Numbered from the stretch's first letter, positions 1 through 6,761 are shown. The stretch: DNA of 9,634 nucleotides from an uncultured Desulfobacterales bacterium (GCA_947259865.1 CAMYNZ010000123.1:1-9634); one strand, 5' to 3'. Notes: generated by a model not told the origin, from the letters alone. Made by a program: numbers and translations.

Positions 1-401
1 TTATATTTTCCCAGCCAGGAGGCGGATATGTCCTCGCCCTTCCCCGCGATGATATTTCGCAGGCCCGTAACCGCCAGCTCACGGCCGATTATGATACACA
101 CTATCCAGGCCGGTATCCAGCCCTGGGCGGTGAGCATAATAAAAGCCGAAGACACCAGCAGTTTGTCTGCAACCGGATCCATCACTTTGCCGAGCATGGT
201 TTCGAGCCCGCGGTGCCGGGCTAAATAGCCATCCAGATAATCCGTAATTGCGGCCGCGCTGAACAGTGCCGCTGCTAAAAATGTGAAAAACCGGTTGGGA
301 TGAATCATCAGGATGACAATGGCCGGTACGGCGGCTATCCGGAATAACGTCAAAAAATTGGGGTGACTCATCACACTTTTAATTTTGCTGCTTTCAATCA
401 T
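1..401 (-). CDS. pgsA: CDP-diacylglycerol--glycerol-3-phosphate 3-phosphatidyltransferase (5' part, runs off window)
   Basis: This integral inner-membrane enzyme moves the phosphatidyl group of CDP-diacylglycerol onto glycerol-3-phosphate, the committed step to phosphatidylglycerol and cardiolipin. About 133 residues are present; the C-terminal part lies beyond base 1. The complete CDP-alcohol phosphatidyltransferase signature D-x2-D-G-x2-A-R-x8-G-x3-D-x3-D is visible at about residues 54-80 (DYLDGYLAR, then GKVMDPVADK), with all four catalytic/metal-binding aspartates. Hydrophobic segments precede and follow it, and an IIGRELAVTGLRN motif typical of PgsA follows. I chose ATG 401; a second Met at codon 11 (MSHPNFLTLFRI) is an alternative that fits the usual short N-terminus, and neither has a strong Shine-Dalgarno. 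It starts 25 bases after the transaldolase stop, so it is probably cotranscribed with it. PgsA is favoured over other family members because of the NFLTLFRI start and the RELAVTGLRN segment. Confidence 0.93.
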   Translation of the reverse strand, partial: MIESSKIKSVMSHPNFLTLFRIAAVPAIVILMIHPNRFFTFLAAALFSAAAITDYLDGYLARHRGLETMLGKVMDPVADKLLVSSAFIMLTAQGWIPAWIVCIIIGRELAVTGLRNIIAGKGEDISASWLGKY

Positions 402-426
402 AGTCGTTTCAGAAGAAAGTAATTAT

Positions 427-1071
427 TTAGGCCTGGGACTTATGCCAATCGTCCAGAAAGGCTTTCAAACCGATATCGGTTAACGGGTGGGCAGCCAGTT
501 TGCTGAGTACGCTAAACGGAATGGTTGCGATATCAGCCCCCAGCAGCGCCGCCTCCAGCACATGCAACGGATCGCGAACACTGGCCACGATAATTTCGGT
601 ATCAAATGCATAGTTGCTGTAAATTTCAGCAATCTGTTCCACCAGGACAAGGCCATCCTGGGAAATGTCATCCAGGCGACCCACGAAAGGGCTGACAAAT
701 GCGGCCCCGGCTTTGGCTGCCATAAGTGCCTGCAGGGGAGAAAAAACCAGGGTCACGTTCGTCCGGATGCCTTCATCGCTAAGCTTGCGGGTGGCCTTCA
801 GACCGTCGGTTGTCATGGGAATTTTCACCACAATATTCTGGTGAATGGTTGCCAGTTCGCGGGCTTCTTTGACCATACCGTAATGATCAATGCTGATGAC
901 TTCTGCGCTTATGGGACCGTTCACTATCTCGCAGATCTGGGTGATAATTTCCTTGAAGGGGCGCGCTTCTTTGGCGATGAGCGTCGGATTGGTGGTTACA
1001 CCATCGACCATACCCATACTCAATGCTTCTTTTATCTCATCAATATTGGCTGTGTCGATAAAGAATTTCAT
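427..1071 (-). CDS. tal: Transaldolase, short FSA/TalC-like subfamily
   Basis: This is a cytosolic Schiff-base aldolase of the small (about 215-residue) transaldolase family, acting in the non-oxidative pentose phosphate pathway by moving a dihydroxyacetone unit between sugar phosphates. At 214 residues it is full length. The start [25 protein letters not shown] (25-35), the Schiff-base lysine Lys83 in [16 protein letters not shown] (104-111) and SPFVGRLDD (127-135) are all present. Two positions separate true transaldolases from fructose-6-phosphate aldolase (FsaA): the glutamine of FsaA is replaced here by Glu57 (SAEV), and its active-site tyrosine by Phe129 (SPFVGR). Both favour transaldolase activity; this is inference from family knowledge. 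A GGAG ribosome site lies 10 bases upstream inside a short palindrome (TGGAGACTCCA, 1076-1086). The gene follows the small YHS-like gene by 54 bases and precedes pgsA by 25. Confidence 0.93.
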   Translation of the reverse strand: MKFFIDTANIDEIKEALSMGMVDGVTTNPTLIAKEARPFKEIITQICEIVNGPISAEVISIDHYGMVKEARELATIHQNIVVKIPMTTDGLKATRKLSDEGIRTNVTLVFSPLQALMAAKAGAAFVSPFVGRLDDISQDGLVLVEQIAEIYSNYAFDTEIIVASVRDPLHVLEAALLGADIATIPFSVLSKLAAHPLTDIGLKAFLDDWHKSQA

Positions 1072-1125
1072 GAGCTGGAGACTCCAATCGGGCTAAAAGG
1101 TTGGATTGTTCAAATGCCAGGCAAC

Positions 1126-1389
1126 TTATGGGTCTGATCTTGATTCAATAAATTTGTCTCTGCATTCCGGGCTGCAAAAATGCAGATTTTCACCTTTAAC
1201 ATTTAAATGGATACCCTTGCGCTTGGGGAAATAGACTTCGCAATAGGGGTCTTTAACCATGACATCGTCTATTTCAGCAGATGCCCGGTCGGAATCCGGC
1301 GAGCCGGCTGGGGGCAAATTTTTAAGCATCCATGACTTCAGCACTTTGTAGACAATGTAAATAATCGCGATAAATATCAGTAGTCTCAT
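1126..1389 (-). CDS. Membrane-anchored YHS/TRASH-like small cysteine protein
   Basis: This is an 87-residue protein with an N-terminal hydrophobic helix (residues 2-22, LLIFIAIIYIVYKVL), a short polar Pro/Ser/Asp linker (26-42), and a C-terminal metal-binding-type module: MVKDPYCEVYFPK (44-56) with Cys50, then GENLHFCSPECRDKFIE (66-82) with Cys72 and Cys76. DPxC followed by FCSxxCxxxF is the layout of YHS/TRASH-type domains, which often bind transition metals. The combination of one membrane helix and this module resembles the PP0621-family proteins often found near housekeeping genes. The start overlaps the folK stop as ATGA, implying translational coupling to folK. No partner or substrate can be read from the sequence; metal sensing or binding at the membrane is inference. 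Confidence 0.85.
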   Translation of the reverse strand: MRLLIFIAIIYIVYKVLKSWMLKNLPPAGSPDSDRASAEIDDVMVKDPYCEVYFPKRKGIHLNVKGENLHFCSPECRDKFIESRSDP

Positions 1390-1883
1390 GGATACGGCTC
1401 AACACCCTGCCCGCTATCTTTCAGGCTATCTAACAGATATTGCATGCTTTTTTTCAGGATGGGATGGATAATCTTTGGATCTATATCACAGATTGGCTGC
1501 AATACAAAGCGCCTTTTGTGCATCCGTGGATGGGGAATGATGAGTCTGGCTGAGCGAAGGACAAGATCGTCAAAGAGAAGGATGTCCATATCGAGCACCC
1601 GCGGCCCGAATCGGATTTTGTCGACCATCCGGCCGGCCCGGTGCTGAACCTCAATCAAGGTGGTTAAAAGTTGCAAGGGATCCAGGACGGTTCGGATTTT
1701 TATAACATAGTTAATAAACCAGTCCTGATCCGTGTAGTCGACCGGGTCGGTTTTATACGTCCGCGAGTGTTTTAAGATATCGGTCGAACCGCACGAGATG
1801 AGGGCGTCTACCCCTTTATGGCAATTTTCGAGTTTGTTCCCAATATTGGAACCCACAGATATGTAGGCGATGTGATTTGCCAT
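1386..1883 (-). CDS. folK: 2-amino-4-hydroxy-6-hydroxymethyldihydropteridine pyrophosphokinase
   Basis: HPPK transfers pyrophosphate from ATP to 6-hydroxymethyl-7,8-dihydropterin, the step before dihydropteroate synthase in folate synthesis; it is cytosolic. The 165 residues match the usual size. The N-terminal AYISVGSNIGNK (6-17), SRTYKTDPV (40-48), the family signature RFGPRVLDMDILL (91-103) with the two magnesium-binding aspartates Asp98 and Asp100, and IPHPRMHKRRFVLQPICDI (116-134) are all visible and intact. It follows lysA by only 15 bases and overlaps the next small gene by 4, so it sits inside the lipoprotein-lysA-folK transcription unit. No folP or folB lies in the window. The identification is secure. 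Confidence 0.95.
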   Translation of the reverse strand: MANHIAYISVGSNIGNKLENCHKGVDALISCGSTDILKHSRTYKTDPVDYTDQDWFINYVIKIRTVLDPLQLLTTLIEVQHRAGRMVDKIRFGPRVLDMDILLFDDLVLRSARLIIPHPRMHKRRFVLQPICDIDPKIIHPILKKSMQYLLDSLKDSGQGVEPYP

Positions 1884-1898
1884 AATTGGGAAATATCT

Positions 1899-3158
1899 TC
1901 AATGTGATATAAAAGACGGCACGGATTCCCCGTCTACTAAATCCGGGTACCCCTGGCGCTTTCGGATGACTTCGTACTGGCCGCCGCTGACCATGACTTC
2001 CGCCACTTTTGGCCGGGAGTTATAATTGGATGCCATCGCAAAGCTATAAGCCCCGGCACTCATCACCGCAAGCAGTGCGCCGTTTTCAACAGCCGCAACC
2101 CTTCTATCCTGGGCCAAAAAATCACTGGATTCGCAGATGGGCCCGACAATGTCCGCCACCAATTCCTCCCGCTCGGACAGCACAACCGGCTGGATAGCGT
2201 GGTAGGCCTGGTATAATGCCGGACGCATCAAGTCATTCATACCCGCATCCACGATGATGAAGTTTTTAGCACCGCCGAGCTTGCGGTAAAGGGCCCGGGT
2301 GACAAGGATACCGGCGTTGCCCACAATGACCCTGCCCGGTTCCAGAATGAGTTTTAAAGCGGTTGGTTCAAGCGCATCAACGATGGCGCGTGCATATTCG
2401 GTTAGTTGCGGCGGGGTTTCATCATCGTAGGTAATTCCCAGCCCCCCACCCATATCCAGAAACTTGATTTCGATCCCCAATTTTATCAGCTCCCCAAACA
2501 AGGTTATCAAACTCTTGAGGGCATCGGCGAATGGTTGTACTTCGGTAATCTGAGAGCCGATATGGCAGTCAATCCCGATAATCCGGATATTTTTAAGCGT
2601 GTTGGCGTATTTATAGCCTTCGAGGGCGCCAAGGGTGTCGATGCCGAATTTGTTCTTTTTAAGGCCGGTGGAAATGTAGGGGTGGGTTTTGGGATCGACA
2701 TCCGGATTGACGCGAATGGCGATCGGTGCTTTACATTTCAAAATACCGGCTCTTTTATCGATGAGTTTAAGCTCCTCGAAGGACTCCACATTAAACATGA
2801 GGACATCGGAGTTCAAGGCATAATCGATTTCGTCGATGCGTTTGCCCACACCGGAGTAAACAATGCGATCGGGTGTAAATCCGGCCGCCAGCCCCCGGTA
2901 TAGTTCCCCGCCGGATACGATATCCAGACCGCTTCCCATGTTCTTCATCAACTTTAGAATTGCCAGGCTGGCGTTGGCTTTGGCGGAATAACATACAAGT
3001 CTGTCAACGCCGTTGAATGCGTCGTCAAATGCCGTATAATGGCGTTTTATGGTGGCGTGGCTGTACAGATAAAAGGGCGTGTCGATATCTTCAGCTATTT
3101 TTTGAATCGCCACATCTTCACAGTACAGCTCATTGTCCCGATAATTGAAATGATGCAT
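1899..3158 (-). CDS. lysA: Diaminopimelate decarboxylase
   Basis: This PLP-dependent fold-type III enzyme decarboxylates meso-diaminopimelate to L-lysine, the last step of lysine synthesis, in the cytosol. At 419 residues it is full length. Visible landmarks are the PLP lysine Lys60 in CYSAKAN, HIGSQ (199-203), the glycine-rich phosphate loop MGGGLGITY (236-244), EPGR (273-276), the cysteine motif GPICESSDFLA (339-349; Cys342 comes from the neighbouring subunit in the dimer), and AGAYSFAMASNYNSRP (368-383). The start MHHFNYRDNELYCEDV is standard for the family. It starts 20 bases after the lipoprotein stop and ends 15 bases before folK. dapA, dapB and dapF, which follow lysA in many related bacteria, are absent downstream here. 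Confidence 0.97.
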   Translation of the reverse strand: MHHFNYRDNELYCEDVAIQKIAEDIDTPFYLYSHATIKRHYTAFDDAFNGVDRLVCYSAKANASLAILKLMKNMGSGLDIVSGGELYRGLAAGFTPDRIVYSGVGKRIDEIDYALNSDVLMFNVESFEELKLIDKRAGILKCKAPIAIRVNPDVDPKTHPYISTGLKKNKFGIDTLGALEGYKYANTLKNIRIIGIDCHIGSQITEVQPFADALKSLITLFGELIKLGIEIKFLDMGGGLGITYDDETPPQLTEYARAIVDALEPTALKLILEPGRVIVGNAGILVTRALYRKLGGAKNFIIVDAGMNDLMRPALYQAYHAIQPVVLSEREELVADIVGPICESSDFLAQDRRVAAVENGALLAVMSAGAYSFAMASNYNSRPKVAEVMVSGGQYEVIRKRQGYPDLVDGESVPSFISH

Positions 3159-3178
3159 CCATTACCTGCCGTTTGAAG

Positions 3179-3640
3179 TTAGAATTTAAATTCAATCGTA
3201 TTGGAATCCTTACCGGATATTCCCGTTGCCGAGTAGCAGTTGACTTTGTATGTGTAACGATATCCTTGGGCAAGGATTTCGCTGTAATTCATCGCCTTTA
3301 AATTCTGATTGGTTTGGCCGGCCACCCCCGGCGGCAAATCGGCCACAGATTCAAATTTCGGGGGGCAGGTCGGGCAATCGGATTCCGAAACGGCAGTCCG
3401 GGCTCGAAACACAATACACCCTGCAATGTCGGTAATTTTGGTTTTTTTTGTCTCCGGCAGCGTCCAGTTCAAACTAAGGGTACTGTCCGTCAGTCGGTAG
3501 CTCAAATCATTGACGGCCGGCAGTATGAACCGCTGGGGTGCAATCGGCGGGGCCTTTTTCCCGCAGCCCATCAAAACCGTGGTCAGGAAAATAAAAATAC
3601 AAACGTAAAAAAACAGTCGCTTTCTGATAAGGCACGTCAT
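3179..3640 (-). CDS. Lipoprotein with LptM/LppL-like N-terminus and fibronectin-type-III-like body
   Basis: This is a 153-residue predicted lipoprotein. A basic start (MTCLIRKR), a hydrophobic stretch (9-24) and the lipobox L-M-G-C place the lipidated cysteine at Cys26. The mature N-terminus CGKKAPPIAP fits the C-G-x-K-x-P-x-x-x-P pattern of LptM/YifL/LppL, small lipoproteins encoded next to lysA or dapF in gammaproteobacteria; E. coli LptM assists maturation of the LPS translocon subunit LptD. Unlike LptM (under 70 residues), this protein continues for over 110 residues with features of a single fibronectin-III-like beta sandwich: SLNWTLP near 56-62, a CPTCPP segment at 89-94, and YRYTYKVNCYSATGISGKDSN at 127-147. 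It lies directly upstream of lysA, which supports relationship to LppL. Location (outer or inner membrane) and function are inference. The start has only a weak ribosome site (AGAAGA). Confidence 0.85.
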   Translation of the reverse strand: MTCLIRKRLFFYVCIFIFLTTVLMGCGKKAPPIAPQRFILPAVNDLSYRLTDSTLSLNWTLPETKKTKITDIAGCIVFRARTAVSESDCPTCPPKFESVADLPPGVAGQTNQNLKAMNYSEILAQGYRYTYKVNCYSATGISGKDSNTIEFKF

Positions 3641-3697
3641 TTTCTTCTGTCAGGATCTTGTGGTTAGTCCCAGAAATAACTTGCAAGATTTCACCAG

Positions 3698-3750
3698 GGT
3701 TTGAAAAGTTTTTACGATGGTCGCCAGCGCGAGCAAAAAGCTTTCAAACC
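3698..3750 (-). other. 53-nt long imperfect hairpin downstream of argD
   Basis: The arms 3733-3750 and 3698-3715 pair over 18 positions around GGTTTGAAA/TTTCAAACC. As minus-strand RNA, 15 positions are Watson-Crick, two are G-U wobbles and only one (C-C) is a mismatch; in plus-strand RNA the two wobbles become A-C mismatches. Inside is a second stem TCGC/GCGA (3732-3729 with 3724-3721) with loop GCTG and a 5-nt bulge. It begins 71 bases after the argD stop. No U-run follows, so a classic intrinsic terminator is unlikely; an mRNA processing or stability element, or a small repeat element, is more likely. Confidence 0.6.
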
Positions 3751-3821
3751 ACACATAGACTTATGAACGTATTTATGGGATTTGACATTAGATGGAATAT
3801 GCAAATTCCAGCCGCAATATA

Positions 3822-5006
3822 CTAGGCGGGCAAAATGCCATCCAAACATTCCACCAGGCTGTCGATTTCTTTTTGGGTAATGATCAAGGGGGGTACGAAC
3901 CGCAGGATGCTGTCCTGGATGCAGTTGATCAGAAAACCCTCTTGCATGCATTTTTCTACGAAAGGCGCCCCCTCGCTCGCCAGTTTCAGGCCTAATAGCA
4001 GACCGTACCCGCGCACCTCTTTTATGATTGCATGCCGCTGTTTGAGCCACTCAAGCCTGCCCTTGAAATAGGCCCCTATCTCGCGGCAATGTTCGATGAT
4101 CTTTTCTTCAAAAAGCGTCCTTAATACCTCCCGGGCGGCGGCGGTTACCAGCGGTGTGCCCCCAAAGGTGGATGCATGGGCCCCCGGTCCGAATGCAACA
4201 GCTACAGAATCTTTGGCCAGCATTGCCCCCATGGGCAATCCGTTGGCCAGCGCTTTTGCCAGGGTCATAACATCGGGTTCAATGCCGAAATGCTCGTAGG
4301 CAAACAGCCTTCCGGTGCGGCCCATGCCGGTCTGAATTTCATCAAATATCAGCAGCACACCCGCTTTATCGCACAGCTCTCTGACCTGCTTGAGATAATC
4401 CGGATGGGGACAGCACACGCCGCCTTCACCCTGTATGGGCTCGATAAGAACGGCACATGTTTGGGGACCGACCCTGTCCGTCAGGGCGTTGATATCATCA
4501 AAGGGCACAAATTCAAATCCTTCCAGGATCGGATCAAAACCCTGCCGGATCTTTTCCTGGCCGGTGGCCGATAAGGCCGCCATGGTGCGTCCATGAAATG
4601 ATTGCTCCATGGCAACGATGTGGTAACGCCCATTGTCGCCCTTATCATTGAAATACTTGCGTGCCAATTTTATAGCGGCTTCATTGGCTTCGGCCCCGCT
4701 GTTGCAGAAAAAAACTTTGTCGGCAAAACTGTTTTCGACCAGCCGGGCGGCAACCTCGGTTTGAGGCAGCGTATAGTAAAGATTTGAGACATGCACCAGC
4801 GTTTGGGCCTGGTTTGAAACCGCTTTTGCAATCCCCGGGTGGGAGTGGCCAAGGTTACACACCGCGATGCCGGCCACAAAATCCAGATAGGATCGTCCTT
4901 CCGCATCCCAGACAATGCAGCCGTCTCCTTTCGTAAGAACGAGGGGAAACCGCTTATAGGTTGCAGCGATTACCGCGTCCGCTCTGCGCATGATGTCGTC
5001 TTTCAT
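3822..5006 (-). CDS. argD: Acetylornithine / N-succinyl-diaminopimelate aminotransferase
   Basis: This class-III PLP aminotransferase converts N-acetylglutamate semialdehyde to N-acetylornithine in arginine synthesis; ArgD-type enzymes often also serve the succinyl-DAP step of lysine synthesis. All 394 residues are present. Landmarks are YLDFVAGIAVCNLGHSHP (40-57), the phosphate-binding CNSGAEANEAAIKLAR (101-116), FHGRTMAALSATG (137-149), IEPIQGEGG (188-196), the PLP-contacting Asp222 in FDEIQTGMGRTGR, the Schiff-base lysine Lys251 in TLAKALANGLPMGAM, and STFGGTPL (279-286, where many relatives have GGNPL). I chose ATG 5006; Met6 (MRRAD) is possible. It stands alone between two structured gaps, with a possible promoter upstream, and no other arg gene lies in the window. 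Confidence 0.94.
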   Translation of the reverse strand: MKDDIMRRADAVIAATYKRFPLVLTKGDGCIVWDAEGRSYLDFVAGIAVCNLGHSHPGIAKAVSNQAQTLVHVSNLYYTLPQTEVAARLVENSFADKVFFCNSGAEANEAAIKLARKYFNDKGDNGRYHIVAMEQSFHGRTMAALSATGQEKIRQGFDPILEGFEFVPFDDINALTDRVGPQTCAVLIEPIQGEGGVCCPHPDYLKQVRELCDKAGVLLIFDEIQTGMGRTGRLFAYEHFGIEPDVMTLAKALANGLPMGAMLAKDSVAVAFGPGAHASTFGGTPLVTAAAREVLRTLFEEKIIEHCREIGAYFKGRLEWLKQRHAIIKEVRGYGLLLGLKLASEGAPFVEKCMQEGFLINCIQDSILRFVPPLIITQKEIDSLVECLDGILPA

Positions 5007-5064
5007 GAGTCATCCCATTCCCGCCGGCACAACTACGGATGAAGTGCCGATAAGCCAATAGAAT

Positions 5065-5093
5065 TTATAATTAAGCCGAAAATCAAATTGTAA
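5065..5093 (-). promoter_or_regulatory. Possible sigma-70-type promoter for argD
   Basis: On the minus strand TTACAA (5093-5088) is followed after exactly 17 bases by TTATAA (5070-5065). This would start transcription near 5058 and give a leader of about 50 bases before the argD ATG at 5006. The surrounding stretch is A+T-rich compared with the genes on either side. The -10 match is imperfect and there is no direct evidence of activity. Confidence 0.35.
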
Positions 5094-5108
5094 GCAGTTT
5101 AATATATA

Positions 5109-5150
5109 TTTTCTATGAAATACCGACTTTGGGAGGTGTTTCATAGAAGA
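5109..5150 (-). repeat. Perfect 10-bp inverted repeat between hslU and argD
   Basis: TTCTATGAAA (5111-5120) and TTTCATAGAA (5139-5148) are exact reverse complements with an 18-base spacer. Inside, ACC/GGT (5122-5124 with 5135-5137) adds three pairs after one mismatch, leaving a 10-base loop. It starts 11 bases after the hslU stop and lies just upstream of the possible argD promoter. There is no U-run after it in the gene direction (the sequence continues AATATATATT), so it could be a weak 3'-end stabilising hairpin of hslU or an operator; its TATGAA arms only loosely resemble ArgR half-sites and the spacing is wrong for a standard ARG box. Confidence 0.5.
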
Positions 5151-5158
5151 TATTCAGG

Positions 5159-6532
5159 CTAAAGGATGTAGCGGCTCAAGTCCTCATTTTCCTTTATATC
5201 CTTTAACTTATTCTCCACATATTTCCGGTCGATCAATTCTTTCTTTTGCTCGGTGTCGGGCGCTTCAAAAAGAATGTCTTCCAGCAGACGCTCCATGATT
5301 GTGTGCAGTCTTCTGGCCCCGATATTCTCTGTCAGGTTGTTAACTTCTTCTGCTATCTTTGCCAGTTCTTCGACGGCATCGTCTTCGAATACAATATCAA
5401 CACCTTCAGTTCTTAAAAGCGCCATGTATTGAAGCAGCAGCGCGTTTTTGGGTTCCGTTAGTATTCTAACAAATTCCTTACGGCCCAGAGAATCCAGTTC
5501 AGTCCGAATGGGAAAGCGTCCCTGCAGTTCAGGTATCAAATCAGACGGTTTGGCTGTATGAAAAGCACCCGAAGCAATAAACAGGATATGATCCGTCTTC
5601 ACGGGACCGTATTTGGTGTTTACGGTGCAGCCTTCCACGATGGGCAATAGATCCCGTTGAACGCCTTCCCGCGACACATCGGGCCCGTGGGTACTGTCTT
5701 TACCCGCGATCTTGTCTATCTCATCGATAAATATTATCCCGGATTGCTCCACCTTTTCGATGGCGGATTTGATGACGTTGTCCAGGTCAATCAAGTTCTG
5801 TGCTTCTTCCTGGGCCAGTATCTCCAGGGCTTCCGAAACTTTGGCCTTGCGCCGCTTGGTGCCTTTGGGCAGAATGCCGTTTAGCATTTCTTTAAAATTT
5901 ATGCCCAGTTCCTCCATACCGACGTTGGAAAATATCTCCACCATGGGCATAGAGCGGTCGGAAACATCCAGGTCGACATATCGATTGTTGAGTTTGCCTT
6001 CCCGCAGCATTCTGCGGAGTTTTTCTCTGGTAGAGACGGTATCGGACACCTCGGTATCTGGCGTTTGAACCGTCGATTCATCCGGTGTTTGTTGCGTCCC
6101 GGGCACCGGCATCCCTTTTCTGGGAAGCAATAAATCAAGTAATCTTTCTTCCGCTATCTGACGGGCTTTTTCCTGCACGCGATCATGTTCTTTGGCTTTG
6201 CTCTGAGTCACCGTGAGTTCAAGCAGATCCCGGACCATGGATTCTACATCGCGTCCGACATACCCCACCTCGGTGAATTTCGATGCTTCGACCTTGTTGA
6301 ACGGTGAATCGCTGAATCTGGAGAGCCGTCTGGCAATCTCCGTTTTGCCAACCCCGGTTGGACCGATCAGGATTATATTTTTGGGTGCGATTTCATCGCG
6401 CAGATCTTCGGGAACCTGCTGTCTGCGCCAACGATTCCTCAAGGCAACCGCAACCGAGCGTTTGGCTTTATCCTGACCGATGATATATTTATCTAGCTCT
6501 TTTACGATTTCAGATGGTTTGAGACTGCTCAT
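5159..6532 (-). CDS. hslU: ATP-dependent protease ATPase subunit HslU (ClpY)
   Basis: This is the AAA+ unfoldase ring of the HslVU protease, which unfolds substrates and threads them into HslV in the cytosol. From ATG 6532 it is 457 residues. Landmarks are the N-terminal [19 protein letters not shown] (7-25), Walker A GPTGVGKT (57-64), the pore loop GYVG (90-93), Walker B IIFIDEID (266-273), the arginine-finger region ELQGRFPIR (335-343), sensor-2 GARRLHT (405-411) and the C-terminal LSRYIL (452-457) that docks into HslV. The I-domain (about 110-240) has a Pro/Thr/Asp-rich stretch at 144-168. An upstream in-frame ATG at 6568 would add 12 residues, but these come from the inverted-repeat element; the 6532 start has a GGGGTGG ribosome site 5-6 bases upstream and matches the family's MSSLKP/LTP-type start. 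Confidence 0.96.
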   Translation of the reverse strand: MSSLKPSEIVKELDKYIIGQDKAKRSVAVALRNRWRRQQVPEDLRDEIAPKNIILIGPTGVGKTEIARRLSRFSDSPFNKVEASKFTEVGYVGRDVESMVRDLLELTVTQSKAKEHDRVQEKARQIAEERLLDLLLPRKGMPVPGTQQTPDESTVQTPDTEVSDTVSTREKLRRMLREGKLNNRYVDLDVSDRSMPMVEIFSNVGMEELGINFKEMLNGILPKGTKRRKAKVSEALEILAQEEAQNLIDLDNVIKSAIEKVEQSGIIFIDEIDKIAGKDSTHGPDVSREGVQRDLLPIVEGCTVNTKYGPVKTDHILFIASGAFHTAKPSDLIPELQGRFPIRTELDSLGRKEFVRILTEPKNALLLQYMALLRTEGVDIVFEDDAVEELAKIAEEVNNLTENIGARRLHTIMERLLEDILFEAPDTEQKKELIDRKYVENKLKDIKENEDLSRYIL

Positions 6533-6537
6533 ATGTA

Positions 6538-6545
6538 TCCACCCC
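6538..6545 (-). promoter_or_regulatory. Ribosome binding site deciding the hslU start
   Basis: GGGGTGGA on the minus strand sits 5 bases before ATG 6532. It supports this start over the upstream ATG at 6568, which lies in the repeat element and has no comparable site. Confidence 0.6.
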
Positions 6546-6560
6546 GGTAGAGAAAATGAG

Positions 6561-6757
6561 AGGTTCACGGTTCAGGGTTCAGAGTTCAAGGTTATAAGGG
6601 CATAAACCATAACTGGTTGTCGCATGCTTTTGGGCAGCTGCAACAACCTATCAATGGGTGAAACGACAATCGTCGCCGGATTCCCTATAACTCCTTTTAA
6701 GTTGGAAGGTTGCATTGCACAACCTTGAACCCTGAACCTTTAACTCTGCACCTTGAA
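6561..6757. repeat. MITE-like inverted-repeat element between hslV and hslU
   Basis: The left end (6561-6593) is a run of imperfect GGTTCAG/GTTCA units; the right end (6721-6757) is its imperfect reverse complement. Exact matches are GGTTCAGGGTTCA (6569-6581) with TGAACCCTGAACC (6726-6738), and TTCAAGGTT (6585-6593) with AACCTTGAA (6721-6729). Further in, TTATAAGGG (6592-6600) nearly mirrors CCCTATAA (6683-6690), and a separate hairpin GGTTGTCGCA/TGCAACAACC (6615-6624 with 6639-6648, one mismatch) lies in the centre. The interior has no credible ORF. The element fills nearly the whole gap, from a few bases after the hslV stop to just before the hslU ribosome site. No clear target-site duplication is visible. 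Its copy number elsewhere cannot be judged from this window. Confidence 0.6.
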
Positions 6758-6761
6758 TTGC

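Noticed and set aside
487..1137. 216-codon open frame on the plus strand opposite the transaldolase gene
   Set aside because: It is fully antisense to a gene with intact catalytic motifs, has no recognisable domain, and its Gly/His/Phe/Cys-rich translation is typical of a shadow frame.
2406..2903. 165-codon plus-strand frame opposite lysA
   Set aside because: Antisense to conserved lysA motifs, with no family resemblance.
3782..3810. Plus-strand TTGACA box after argD as a promoter
   Set aside because: No plausible -10 at proper spacing and no plus-strand gene to serve.
3712..4050. 112-codon minus-strand frame overlapping the 3' end of argD and the long hairpin
   Set aside because: Overlaps argD in another frame, is low-complexity in character, and has no ribosome site or homology that I can recognise.
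4176..4574. 132-codon plus-strand frame opposite argD
   Set aside because: Antisense to the PLP-binding region of argD; shadow of its codon pattern.
5111..5148. Inverted repeat considered as an ArgR (ARG box) operator
   Set aside because: Arms contain TATGAA/TTCATA but are separated by 18 bases, unlike the compact 18-bp ARG palindrome; kept only as an inverted repeat.
6533..6568. Longer HslU start at ATG 6568
   Set aside because: The extra 12 residues are encoded by the repeat element and gap sequence, do not resemble HslU N-termini, and the ATG at 6532 has the better ribosome site.
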